Assembly: GCA_023253295.1 (NCBI GenBank)
Contig: JALRGZ010000002.1
Span: 1 to 36,297, forward strand
Length of the DNA: 36,297 nt
Direction: 5' to 3'
Origin: Flavobacterium sp.
GTDB taxonomy: Bacteria > Bacteroidota > Bacteroidia > Flavobacteriales > Flavobacteriaceae
Position 1 is the stretch's first letter; every line of letters begins with the position of its first letter. Of this stretch, positions 14,933-24,312 are shown piece by piece. The notes beneath the pieces are model-generated. The model was not told the origin of the DNA, ran no database searches, and saw only the letters and a program-made list of their open reading frames with translations. The position numbers were made by a program, and so were the translations under genes.

Positions 14933-15060
14933 ACTTTTTAAATTGATAAAATGTGTTATAGATATTCTATCAATCGTCAGAAGAAAAAAGTCAAAAAAAA
15001 ATATTGATTGATCTTCACTTAAAATAGGAGACTGTTAACTATAGATAATAGTCATAAACA

Positions 15061-15142
15061 GGGTGAATGGCGGAATGGTAGACGCAGCACACTCAAAATG
15101 TGCCGGCTTGATGTCGTGAGGGTTCAAGTCCCTCTTCACTCA
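15061..15142 (+). tRNA. trnL(caa): tRNA-Leu(CAA)
   Basis: Class II cloverleaf, GCGGAATGGTAGACGC D-arm, loop CTCAAAA gives CAA, acceptor GGGTGAA/TTCACTC. Confidence 0.95.
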
Positions 15143-15228
15143 TGCCTCTAATAGAGGATTATAATCAATGTAGACAACTTCCAATTTATTAATTAAAGAA
15201 AAAATCTCTAAGATTTTTATAAAAATAT

Positions 15229-16173
15229 ATGACATTACTAATAGTAGGGGCTACTGGAACTTTAGGCAGACAAATTGTCAGAAGAGCTATAGACGAAGGT
15301 TACCAAGTAAAGTGCTTGGTTAGGAATTTGAGAAAAGCTTATTTTCTTAGAGAATGGGGAGCAGAACTGATTTATGGTGATCTAAGTTTACCAGAGACAT
15401 TGCCTCTGGCCTTAAAGGACGTAACAGCCATAATAGATGCATCTACCGCTAGGCCTTCTGATCCATATAACGCAGAGACAGTTGACTTAAAAGGTAAACT
15501 AGCTCTAATAGAAGCAGCAAAAATTGTAAATGTAGAGAGATTTATTTTCTTCTCTGTGATCAATAGTGAAAAATATTCGGATGTTCCACTGGTAAAATTA
15601 AAGCTAGATATAGAATTCTATTTACAAAAATCGGGGATAAAATATACGATATTTTATCTTGGAGGATTCTTCCAAGGACTTATTAGCCAATATGCAATTC
15701 CAATATTAGAAAAACAACCTATCTGGGTGACTGGAGAAAATACATCAATAGGATATATAGATACATCTGATATAGCAAAATTTGCATTGCGAAGTTTAGC
15801 ACTAAAAGAGACAGAATCTCAAAAATTCCCTCTAGTAGGAAGAAAAAATTGGAATTCTCAAGAAATCATACAACTTTGTGAACGTCTATCTGGACAAACA
15901 GCACGAATTACTAAAATTCCTATTAGTGCGCTGATAATATTTAGACAATTAATGGGATTTTTTGAATGGGGAGCTAATATAGCGGAGAGACTAGCGTTTG
16001 CTGAATTATTAGCAACCGGAGAAGACTTCACTAGTGATATGAAGACGACATATAAACTCTTCGGTTTTGAAGAAAATGAAACTGCGACACTTGAAGGTTA
16101 TATGCAAGATTATTTTGGACGAATCTTGAGAAAATTAAAAGAATTAAGTGATGAGAAAGAAAAATCACTGTAA
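15229..16173 (+). CDS. ycf39: Ycf39, NmrA/SDR-like NAD(P)-binding protein
   Basis: N-terminal MTLLIVGATGTLGRQIVRRAIDEGYQVKCLVRN; typical plastid Ycf39. Confidence 0.95.
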   Translation: MTLLIVGATGTLGRQIVRRAIDEGYQVKCLVRNLRKAYFLREWGAELIYGDLSLPETLPLALKDVTAIIDASTARPSDPYNAETVDLKGKLALIEAAKIVNVERFIFFSVINSEKYSDVPLVKLKLDIEFYLQKSGIKYTIFYLGGFFQGLISQYAIPILEKQPIWVTGENTSIGYIDTSDIAKFALRSLALKETESQKFPLVGRKNWNSQEIIQLCERLSGQTARITKIPISALIIFRQLMGFFEWGANIAERLAFAELLATGEDFTSDMKTTYKLFGFEENETATLEGYMQDYFGRILRKLKELSDEKEKSL

Positions 16174-16295
16174 AAACTATTGTAATTAAGTTACAAAAGT
16201 TTCATGGTAATTCATTTTATTCAAGAACTAGATATATAATAATAACAGTACAGATCTACTAATGTAGATAGAAAAAATTTTTCCGGAGATAGATA

Positions 16296-16412
16296 ATGTT
16301 CACATTAAAGATTGTTGTTTATACTACAGTGACCTTGTTTGTATCTCTTTTCGCATTTGGTTTCCTATCTAATGATGCTTCGAGAAACCCAAACAGAAAA
16401 GATTTAGAATAG
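16296..16412 (+). CDS. psbI: photosystem II protein I
   Basis: 38 aa read from sequence: [38 protein letters not shown]. Confidence 0.96.
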   Translation: MFTLKIVVYTTVTLFVSLFAFGFLSNDASRNPNRKDLE

Positions 16413-16476
16413 TCAAAGGAGCTAATAGTGTGAATTCGTTTGACGGTGAAACCGGTAATCATGACACACAGAGCCA

Positions 16477-16512
16477 GATAACTGGGAACATTCTTTAATG
16501 TTCCCAGTTATC
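16477..16512 (+). terminator. hairpin downstream of psbI
   Basis: Perfect 16-bp stem GATAACTGGGAACATT-CTTT-AATGTTCCCAGTTATC followed by a T-rich tract. Confidence 0.8.
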
Positions 16513-16792
16513 TTTATTTTTTATACTGTGTAAAATAAAAAAAACGAAATACTAAATATTTTTTTTCAAAAAAAATATCAGTAATCTAAGGAGAATGGGG
16601 AAAAACTGATATGTATACTATAATGTTATAAAAGGTCACATTAGATATGAAGAGTTGGCCATAAAAATATAAGTTTAGAAATAAATATTCTCAATCAGAA
16701 TTTCTGAAAGTCTCTAAAAAAAAGATTAATAAAATTGATGTAAAAGAATTTAGAAGTTCAATTAGGATAAAGTAAACAAAAACAAAGTAAAA

Positions 16793-17629
16793 ATGAAGAA
16801 TTGGCGCTTAAATAATATAAATCAGTCTGCTTTTGAAAAGACAGGTCCAGTACCACGTTCTATCACAAAAACGTTTGAAAAGTTTAAGAAAGAATTAGAA
16901 CCAAACTCAGAATCAGAGATCATTGAAGAATTCAGAGTTTCTAGATATCAAACAGCTGCTTCTATTAAGTATTTAATCTTATTAGTTGCCGTACCTTTCA
17001 TTGTTAATCAAATATCAAGGAATTTTATATTCTCTCCGTTTATTGATTACTTCTGGAATGATAATCAATCAGATATCTTCTTGAATGCATCACAGGAAGA
17101 AAGAGCATTTGGAGAATTACAAAGATTTGAGGAAAAAATACATTTCGAGATCTTGATTGGGCAATCTCCACCTCTATCACAAGAATCAATTGATAGAGAA
17201 GTAAAAAATAAAGCTATGGAATTAGCGCAGTTCTTTGTTCAAGAAAGTACTGATGCAATTAAAAACTTACTTTCAGACATACTTGCATTTATAAGTTTTG
17301 CGTATCTAGTGTTTACTGGAGGAAGACAAATAGCGGTCTTAAAATCGTTTATTAATGAACTAATATACGGATTGAGTGATACAGCTAAAGCATTTCTTAT
17401 CATACTATTTACTGATATATTTGTTGGTTTCCACTCAACACATGGATGGGAGGTAGTTCTAGAAAATGGTCTTAGACACTTTGGCTTACCTGAGAATCAT
17501 GATCTTATCTTCCTATTTATCGCAACTTTCCCAGTTGTTCTAGATACAGTATTTAAATACTGGATATTTAGGTATCTGAATCAAGTGTCGCCTTCAGCTG
17601 TGGCAACATATCATGAAATGAATGACTAA
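16793..17629 (+). CDS. cemA: chloroplast envelope membrane protein CemA (Ycf10)
   Basis: VPRSITKTFEKFKKEL... and C-terminal HSTHGWEVVLENGLRHFGLPEN...FPVVLDTVFKYWIFRYLN. Confidence 0.95.
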   Translation: MKNWRLNNINQSAFEKTGPVPRSITKTFEKFKKELEPNSESEIIEEFRVSRYQTAASIKYLILLVAVPFIVNQISRNFIFSPFIDYFWNDNQSDIFLNASQEERAFGELQRFEEKIHFEILIGQSPPLSQESIDREVKNKAMELAQFFVQESTDAIKNLLSDILAFISFAYLVFTGGRQIAVLKSFINELIYGLSDTAKAFLIILFTDIFVGFHSTHGWEVVLENGLRHFGLPENHDLIFLFIATFPVVLDTVFKYWIFRYLNQVSPSAVATYHEMND

Positions 17630-17634
17630 TTCTA

Positions 17635-17663
17635 AGGTCAGAATATAAAAGAAAATCTGACCT
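17635..17663. terminator. hairpin between convergent cemA and psaL
   Basis: Stem AGGTCAGA/TCTGACCT followed by an AT-rich tract. Confidence 0.5.
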
Positions 17664-17686
17664 AGAACCTTAGATTTTTTAGGTGT

Positions 17687-18121
17687 TTAGAATAGTTTTA
17701 CATTACTAAGTAATACAAAAGCAAAACTTGCTCCACCGATAGCACCTACTAACCAACCAGATGTAAATTGCTTCCATCCTTTAGAACTTTGAAGTTGATC
17801 GCTTACTTCACTATCTTCAAAAGATACAACACCATAAATAGCAAGACAAGCAGACATGATAATTACAAGGCCTAAAGAAGAGAAGAAACCCGATAATAGT
17901 GCTACATCAGAATTTCTTAATGGGCCTAACTTATAGAAAGGTCCTACTAGGAAGTATCCATGAGTCATTCCTATCTCTAGACCTCTAAAAAGTGGAGATA
18001 TTCCTGGTCTATAAGCAGGTAAATTTCCTAGCAAAGATCTAGTAAAACTTGATGTACTCACTGGAGTAGCTAAGTTACCTACGAAGGGATCATCATTATA
18101 CGGTTTAATAAATTGTGACAT
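17687..18121 (-). CDS. psaL: photosystem I subunit XI (PsaL)
   Basis: [24 protein letters not shown]...; trimmed from the ORF start at 18154 to the conserved MSQF start. Confidence 0.95.
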   Translation of the reverse strand: MSQFIKPYNDDPFVGNLATPVSTSSFTRSLLGNLPAYRPGISPLFRGLEIGMTHGYFLVGPFYKLGPLRNSDVALLSGFFSSLGLVIIMSACLAIYGVVSFEDSEVSDQLQSSKGWKQFTSGWLVGAIGGASFAFVLLSNVKLF

Positions 18122-18280
18122 ATTACTTTTATAATTAACAATAAGTTTGTTCATTCACTACTTATATAGTAGCAATATTAATTAGATTTTGTAAAAAAAA
18201 CTCTCTTAATAAAATATTAAGTAAAAGAAAGTTACAGTAATGTATACTTTATATATTATCACTTTGTAAAGAATCTTACT

Positions 18281-18376
18281 ATGAGCATACTATTAGGTTA
18301 CATTATTTTATTAGCTTGTGCATTCGGTTTTGCAGCTGGACTTTACTTTGGTCTTTCTTCGATCAAACTTATTTAA
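18281..18376 (+). CDS. petL: cytochrome b6f subunit PetL (Ycf7)-like
   Basis: 31 aa read from sequence: MSILLGYIILLACAFGFAAGLYFGLSSIKLI; single TM and -GLxxIKLI end typical of PetL. Confidence 0.8.
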   Translation: MSILLGYIILLACAFGFAAGLYFGLSSIKLI

Positions 18377-18455
18377 AAATTAATTGTGCTTAATTGGAAG
18401 TTAAATCCAAGTAAGCACTTTCTTTACTAATAAAAAATTTATATAAAAAAGTACT

Positions 18456-18995
18456 ATGGATACTCGCTATGATCTTATTCTAGGATCTCGGAGAACTAGC
18501 AATTATTTGTGGATGATTATGACCTTTATTGGAGGAAGTGGATTCTTCTTAGCAGGTTTATCAAGTTATCTAGGATCTCAATTACTACCATTTGCAGATA
18601 CAAAAGAAATTGTATTTATTCCGCAAGGAATCGTAATGACATTTTACGGAACAACGGGAATCTTACTAAGTGCATTTTTGGGCGCAACAATCTATTTAAA
18701 TGTAGGAGGGGGATATAATTTATACGATAAAAAGAATAAAAAAATAGAGATATTCCGACTAGGTTTTCCAGGGAAAAAGAAAGAGATTTGTCTTTCCTAT
18801 TCAATGAAAGAAATTAAGTCTGTTAAACTAATTATATCAGAAGGAATAAATCCCAAAAGGGAAATTTACTTACGAACAAAGGATCAGAGAGAAGTACCCA
18901 TAACACGGGTAGGGGAGCCATTATTATTATCACAAATTGAAGAAGAAGCTGTTGAATTAGCTAGTTTCTTAGAGGTGCCTCTAGAGGGTTTATAA
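18456..18995 (+). CDS. ycf4: photosystem I assembly protein Ycf4
   Basis: [31 protein letters not shown]...[17 protein letters not shown]. Confidence 0.96.
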   Translation: MDTRYDLILGSRRTSNYLWMIMTFIGGSGFFLAGLSSYLGSQLLPFADTKEIVFIPQGIVMTFYGTTGILLSAFLGATIYLNVGGGYNLYDKKNKKIEIFRLGFPGKKKEICLSYSMKEIKSVKLIISEGINPKREIYLRTKDQREVPITRVGEPLLLSQIEEEAVELASFLEVPLEGL

Positions 18996-19045
18996 AAATA
19001 ATAGACATAGAATTAATTTATGATATAATCTTATAAGAACAAGAA

Positions 19046-19116
19046 GCGGGCATAGTTTAGTGGTAAAACCTTAGCCTTCCAAGCTAATGCTGAGGGTTCG
19101 ATTCCCTCTGCCCGCT
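19046..19116 (+). tRNA. trnG(ucc): tRNA-Gly(UCC)
   Basis: GCGGGCA/TGCCCGC acceptor, loop CTTCCAA gives UCC. Confidence 0.95.
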
Positions 19117-19129
19117 ATTGAGAAGAAAA

Positions 19130-19175
19130 ACTATATCTTTTGCCTTTGTGTAAGGTTAAAAGATATAGTTTTTTT
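19130..19175 (+). terminator. hairpin plus poly-T downstream of trnG
   Basis: AACTATATCTTTT...AAAAGATATAGTTTTTTTT. Confidence 0.7.
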
Positions 19176-19828
19176 TATGTGTATCCTGGATACATATCAA
19201 AAATATCATTTAAAAATAGTTATTAAGAAACTTAAAGTTTTAGTGTCAAATAAAAAAGACAAATTCTTTATCTCCCAACAATCTGAAAAGGAATAAATTC
19301 TATTAACAAAAGTATTGTTTCTGGTCATTAGTGGATCGGATTCTATTGGTATTCGTCACAACAAAAAATGAAAAAAGTTTTTTGTATTTATGTTTTTTGA
19401 CCTAAGAGCACATTAAGTGTATAAGAATAACTATGTTTTTTACCATAAATAAGGTTAAATATTCAATATCTTTTTCACGATAGAACATGGTTCGTTGTCG
19501 TTCTAAAAGACCAGATACGGCTAATAGTCAACTGTCAAACAACGAGAGCTAAATAAAAAAAATTCTATTTATTAACAGATACTAGCTAATTATGATTAAG
19601 AATATTTGAATATTTCTATCTATTTGTGATATTACCATACAATAATAAACGCTCTTCAGTATAATGGAGATGTCAGGTAATAAAAGCATTAAGCTTAACT
19701 AACATAATCACTATTAATTCCATCTATAGACTAGACATTTATGATTTTGTCTATCTGATAAATAGGACTAATGGTGCAACACAGTTCTTTATAAATTCCC
19801 TTTACTACTTTTTCAGGAGGTAATATCT

Positions 19829-20083
19829 ATGTCAGGAGGCTCAACAGGAGAACGTCCCTTCTCTGATATAATTACTAGTATTCGTTACTGGATTATTCAC
19901 AGTATTACTATTCCGGCTCTTTTCGTAGCAGGATGGCTTTTTGTTAGTACTGGACTAGCGTACGATATTTTTGGTACGCCTAGACCTAATGAGTACTTCA
20001 CACAAGAGCGTCAACAAGTTCCACTAGTTAATGATCGCTTCAGCGCGAAACAAGAACTAGAAGATCTAACAAAAGGTTTATAA
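19829..20083 (+). CDS. psbE: cytochrome b559 alpha subunit
   Basis: [57 protein letters not shown]. Confidence 0.99.
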
Positions 20084-20101
20084 TAATTATAGGAGCATTA
20101 A

Positions 20102-20230
20102 ATGAGTAAGATAAAGCAACCTATTTCGTATCCTATTTTCACTTTCAGATGGTTAGCTATCCATGGTATTGCTGTTCCAACAGTTTTCTTCCTTGGTGCA
20201 ATCACTTCTATGCAATTTATTCAAAGATAG
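20102..20230 (+). CDS. psbF: cytochrome b559 beta subunit
   Basis: Read from sequence: [42 protein letters not shown]. Confidence 0.98.
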   Translation: MSKIKQPISYPIFTFRWLAIHGIAVPTVFFLGAITSMQFIQR

Positions 20231-20239
20231 GAGTTTAAT

Positions 20240-20356
20240 ATGAGCGGTCCTAATCCTAATAAACAACCAGTTGAATTAAATCGTACTTCGCTTTTCTGGG
20301 GCTTACTTACGATTTTTGTACTTGCAGTATTATTCTCTAGCTACTTCTTCAATTAA
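20240..20356 (+). CDS. psbL: photosystem II protein L
   Basis: Read from sequence: [38 protein letters not shown]. Confidence 0.98.
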   Translation: MSGPNPNKQPVELNRTSLFWGLLTIFVLAVLFSSYFFN

Positions 20357-20451
20357 GAAGTACTACGGAATAAATACAATATTGCAAAAAAAATTAATTA
20401 ACCTGTAAAACTAATTAGTTTTATAGAATATCAGATCAGGAGAAAAATCAT

Positions 20452-20571
20452 ATGGCTAGTACAGGTAGAATTCCTTTATGGCTTATTGCAACAGTCGGTG
20501 GAACGGCTGCATTAACAGTTGTAGGACTGTTTATATTCGGTTCTTACTCTGGTGTTGGGTCATCTTTATAA
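20452..20571 (+). CDS. psbJ: photosystem II protein J
   Basis: Read from sequence: [39 protein letters not shown]; completes the psbEFLJ cluster. Confidence 0.98.
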   Translation: MASTGRIPLWLIATVGGTAALTVVGLFIFGSYSGVGSSL

Positions 20572-20633
20572 AAAAAAGAATTAAAGAAACTCCATGCATA
20601 TAAATTGCATGGAGTTTCTTTAATTCTTTTTTT
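20571..20633. terminator. 28-bp perfect hairpin between convergent psbJ and psaI
   Basis: AAAAAAAGAATTAAAGAAACTCCATGCA-TATAAAT-TGCATGGAGTTTCTTTAATTCTTTTTTT. Confidence 0.9.
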
Positions 20634-20743
20634 TAAGCAATTTCATCTTGCTCTATGTAAATAAAAGCAAAAGCCATAACGAAACCTGGAAATATAATAC
20701 CAATGATAGGTACAAGGATAGAAGGCAGATAAGCAGCTGTCAT
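20633..20743 (-). CDS. psaI: photosystem I subunit VIII
   Basis: Read from the minus strand: [36 protein letters not shown]. Confidence 0.95.
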   Translation of the reverse strand: MTAAYLPSILVPIIGIIFPGFVMAFAFIYIEQDEIA

Positions 20744-20946
20744 AATTTTACAACCTCCAAATAGAGAGAATATATTGAAAAAAGTTCTACTAAATCTACT
20801 ATAACATCTAGTAGTCTACTGTATTATAACTGGCAAATAATGTAGTATGAAAATAAGTAAATATATTTTTAAAACTAAGTCTTAATTTAAGAAGATATCT
20901 ACAAACATCGAAAAAGTGAATATAAAAGTAAGAAATAAAAAATAAA

Positions 20947-21282
20947 ATGGATAACCCAAAAAGCTTACAAGCAATGCAGAAGTTCGCTGAAACATACGCA
21001 CAAAGAACTAATACTTTTTTTTGTTCAGACTTGAGTGTTACATCAATAGTTATTGAGGGATTAGCTAGACACAAAGACCAATATGGAGCTCCATTGTGTC
21101 CTTGCCGTCATTATGATGATAAGGCTATTGAGGTCTCTATAGCATATTGGAATTGTCCTTGCGTTCCTATGAGAGAACGAAAAGAATGCCACTGTATGCT
21201 TTTCTTAACTCCTGATAATGAATTTTCTGGAAGCGCTCAAGAAATTAATTTAGATTATCTAATTGATCAAATCCAGAAATAA
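20947..21282 (+). CDS. ftrB: ferredoxin-thioredoxin reductase catalytic (beta) subunit
   Basis: CPCRHYDD...WNCPCVPMRERKECHCMLFL cysteine motifs. Confidence 0.97.
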   Translation: MDNPKSLQAMQKFAETYAQRTNTFFCSDLSVTSIVIEGLARHKDQYGAPLCPCRHYDDKAIEVSIAYWNCPCVPMRERKECHCMLFLTPDNEFSGSAQEINLDYLIDQIQK

Positions 21283-21286
21283 TTCA

Positions 21287-21341
21287 CTTATTGTAGGGTA
21301 AATGTACTTAAGATTTCTTAATACATCTGACCTACAATAAG
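21287..21341. terminator. hairpin between convergent ftrB and psb30
   Basis: Inverted repeat CTTATTGTAGG...CCTACAATAAG. Confidence 0.6.
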
Positions 21342-21356
21342 AAAAGAAAAATTACC

Positions 21357-21461
21357 TTATAGGTTGCCACGTCTTAAAGCTATAAGGACAATAATAGCTG
21401 GACCAGCTGTTATCACAAGGAAAAGGGATGCAAGTTGTGCTAGAGTCTGTAGATTAGGCAT
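21357..21461 (-). CDS. psb30: photosystem II protein Psb30 (Ycf12)
   Basis: Read from the minus strand: MPNLQTLAQLASLFLVITAGPAIIVLIALRRGNL; -RRGNL end typical of Ycf12. Confidence 0.93.
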   Translation of the reverse strand: MPNLQTLAQLASLFLVITAGPAIIVLIALRRGNL

Positions 21462-21775
21462 AATTAGATAACCTCATTTTTTAATGAAATATTAAGTCTT
21501 TTGCAACACACAGAAAGATACTTAACACTGAAGTAATAGTGTAAGAGTATCTATCTTGGTACAATTATCTTCTAACCTTCATGATAATAGATTAATTCAA
21601 CAGAGGAAATTAATTTTTGGAAAAGATTAGTCTTTAGATTTAAATCTTAAAGAACGGTTTACGAAAAGACCAATCAAAATCCACTAGATGGAAGGATGAT
21701 ATAAAAAAAGTACTTTAAACAGAAAGACTTGTCTTTGTTAAAGAAATATGATATTTCTATGATAAGAAATATGCA

Positions 21776-21847
<72 letters not shown>

Positions 21848-21961
21848 TTTTAAATAATAATAACCAAATGTTAAAGAAAAACGCTTTTCGCTTTTTATTT
21901 TAAGAATCATAAATAAAAATAAAAAAACAGTATAGAATATAAAATTTTAAAATTTAATTGA

Positions 21962-22034
21962 TACCCCCAGGGGAATTCGAATCCCCGTTACCTCCGTGAA
22001 AGGGAGATGTCCTAGGCCTCTAGACGATGGGGGC
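21962..22034 (-). tRNA. trnE(uuc): tRNA-Glu(UUC)
   Basis: GCCCCCATCGTCTAGAGGCCTAGGACATCTCCCTTTCACGG..., anticodon TTC. Confidence 0.96.
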
Positions 22035-22184
22035 TTAGGTACTATATTAACTCTATGTATAAAAAGATAACTAATATTTAAATAGATGTCAAGCTTTTTT
22101 TCTCCAGAGAATAAAACTTATAGAGAAAGTTAACGAGTTAAGTTTATACTAAAAGTGAATGAACAAAATAACACCACCAAATGT

Positions 22185-22715
22185 ATGGATAATATAGTCC
22201 CTTTATTGTATCTTTCTATTTTGCTAGTTTCGCTAATTACTTTGAGTGTTTTTATCGGAAGACAAATAATAGAAAGGAAAGAAATAGAAAATAATCTTTC
22301 AGTTTTACAAAATAAAATCAGAAATAACGAAGCAAATGCAGAAGATTATTATGAACTAGGGTCAATCTATTTATCAAAGAAATTATTTGATCAAGCAATA
22401 CTACAATTTAGATATGCTTTACAAATATGGAAAAATGAAGACTTAGAAGGAATATCTAGTCTTTATAATACTATAGGATTTACCTATGCAGAAACTGAGC
22501 AATATGAATTAGCAATATACTACTACAAGGAAGCTTTAAAGAACGATGATGATTATACAGTAGCTCTAAACAACCTTGGATATGCTTATGAAAAACAAAG
22601 AATGATTAGTGAAGCACTTTCAGCATACAGACAAGTTATAGAAAAAGAGCCAGATAATGAAACAGCAGCTTCTAGAATACAAATACTGAAGAGAAGAATT
22701 CCGAAATCGGGATGA
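22185..22715 (+). CDS. ycf37: Ycf37, TPR protein (PSI assembly/stability)
   Basis: N-terminal TM plus TPR repeats (YNTIGFTYAETEQYELAIYYYKEALKNDDDYTVALNNLGYAYEK). MDNIVPLLYLSILL start chosen; ORF track begins at 22155. Confidence 0.88.
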   Translation: MDNIVPLLYLSILLVSLITLSVFIGRQIIERKEIENNLSVLQNKIRNNEANAEDYYELGSIYLSKKLFDQAILQFRYALQIWKNEDLEGISSLYNTIGFTYAETEQYELAIYYYKEALKNDDDYTVALNNLGYAYEKQRMISEALSAYRQVIEKEPDNETAASRIQILKRRIPKSG

Positions 22716-22780
22716 CAGGATTCGAACCTGCGACATCCTGCTCCCAAAGCAGGCGCGCTACCAAACTGCGCTACATCCCG
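22707..22780 (-). tRNA. trnP(ugg): tRNA-Pro(UGG)
   Basis: CGGGATG/CATCCCG acceptor, loop TTTGGGA; overlaps the ycf37 3' end on the opposite strand. Confidence 0.95.
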
Positions 22781-22931
22781 TTAGCTTACGCTACTAAACC
22801 TAATCTATCATACGATTAAAGATATGTCTAGAAGATTTGATTTATTTAGAATAAATGAGGAAATATATGAGACTTTCTTTACAAAAGATTCTAATAGGTC
22901 AGAAGAATGATAGTATGTAACTAAATATGAA

Positions 22932-23498
22932 ATGGAGTATAAAATCGTGAAGAAATGGATCTCAACATTGCTACTATGTTTATTTGTAGCACTTCCTATG
23001 TCAGCTAATGCTGACGTAGCAGGACTAGTACCTTGTAAAACTTCGAAAGAATTCGCTAAGCGTCTTGATGGAAGCGTTAAGAAATTAGAAAGTCGCTTAA
23101 CAAAGTATGAAGCAGGAACTCCTCCAGCATTAGCACTAGAAAAGCAAATTGAAAAAACAAAAGGTAGATTTGCCCAATACGGTGAAGCAGGCTTATTATG
23201 CGGAACAGATGGATTACCACACTTAATTACAGATGGTAGATGGAGTCATTCAGGAGAATTTGTTGTTCCTGGAATATTCTTTCTTTACATAGCTGGTTGG
23301 ATTGGTTGGGTAGGAAGAAGTTATGTACTATTTGCTAGAGGAACTGATAAGCCAACTGAAAAAGAAATTATTATCGACGTCCCTGTAGCACTTAGTTTTG
23401 TTGCAACTGGGTTTGTTTGGCCTGTAGCTGCATTTAAAGAGTTCACAAGCGGTAAGCTAATCGTACCCGCAGATGAAATTACAGTGTCTCCTAGATAA
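22932..23498 (+). CDS. psaF: photosystem I subunit III (PsaF) with N-terminal signal
   Basis: [17 protein letters not shown]...[36 protein letters not shown]-like. Confidence 0.97.
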   Translation: MEYKIVKKWISTLLLCLFVALPMSANADVAGLVPCKTSKEFAKRLDGSVKKLESRLTKYEAGTPPALALEKQIEKTKGRFAQYGEAGLLCGTDGLPHLITDGRWSHSGEFVVPGIFFLYIAGWIGWVGRSYVLFARGTDKPTEKEIIIDVPVALSFVATGFVWPVAAFKEFTSGKLIVPADEITVSPR

Positions 23499-23517
23499 TC
23501 AAGAATAAAACAAATAA

Positions 23518-23652
<135 letters not shown>

Positions 23653-23715
23653 TTAAGAAATTATATAAATTACAGTGTTGTTGAATGAATCATAACAACA
23701 TGTTAATATATTAAT

Positions 23716-23810
23716 GTATCTGGGTGTATACAATATATACTCTTAACCTTGTCAGGCCTGGAAGGGAGCAGCAAAGGAGCTACTATATTGTTGATACACT
23801 CCAGATATAC
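23716..23810 (+). ncRNA. ffs: signal recognition particle RNA (bacterial 4.5S type)
   Basis: Apical-loop consensus TTGTCAGGCCTGGAAGGGAGCAGCAAAG flanked by complementary arms GTATCTGGGTGTA...TACACTCCAGATAT. Confidence 0.85.
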
Positions 23811-23957
23811 ATTTTAATAACTATAATTTTTGTTTTTTTTCTCGTAAAAATACTTATTATTAATGTATTTATCACAGAATTAGATGGTAAATTATTAATT
23901 AGGAACTTTCATTTTAAAAATAGAAAGTAGCAGCGGTAAAAAATATAGAGGATTATT

Positions 23958-24077
23958 ATGACTCCATCTTTAGCAGCTTTTATTAATAGCTTACTTTTAG
24001 GGTTATTTATCGTGGTTATTCCAGTTGGTACAGCTGTATTTTTAGTTAGTCAATCTGACAGAGTAACACGTAATTAA
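23958..24077 (+). CDS. psbX: photosystem II protein X
   Basis: Read from sequence: MTPSLAAFINSLLLGLFIVVIPVGTAVFLVSQSDRVTRN. Confidence 0.93.
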   Translation: MTPSLAAFINSLLLGLFIVVIPVGTAVFLVSQSDRVTRN

Positions 24078-24092
24078 TCAATTATTTATCTT

Positions 24093-24160
24093 AGAAGGTG
24101 TGTGGGTAAAATACAGCTTTAGTAATGTAAAGTACCAAGCTGTATTTACACATCTTCTTT
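24093..24160 (+). terminator. long hairpin downstream of psbX
   Basis: AGAAGGTGTG(TGGG)TAAAATACAGCTT...AAGCTGTATTTACACATCTTCT then T-rich. Confidence 0.65.
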
Positions 24161-24312
24161 TATTGTTTATAACAAGGAAAACTAATGATACTATTAAAAG
24201 TATCTTCACAAAATATAAGATACTAACTATAGAAGACTAGAATTATTTTATATAGAATAGATCTGTAAGGTCTTCTCGGAAAAAAAAAGCATTTATATAA
24301 AGATAATACAAC

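Noticed and set aside
19087-19296. 69-aa plus-strand ORF beginning inside trnG
   Set aside because: Starts in the tRNA T-arm and runs through a terminator hairpin; spurious
20808-21074. 88-aa minus-strand ORF overlapping ftrB
   Set aside because: Antisense to the conserved Cys-rich ftrB N-terminus; no homology recognised
21602-21660. Possible RNase P RNA (rnpB) signal AGAGGAAATTAATTTTTGG
   Set aside because: Lacks the GAGGAAAGTCC P4 core and the matching 3' conserved region; not supported
23724-23930. 68-aa ORF over the SRP RNA
   Set aside because: Explained by the ffs gene and AT-rich spacer
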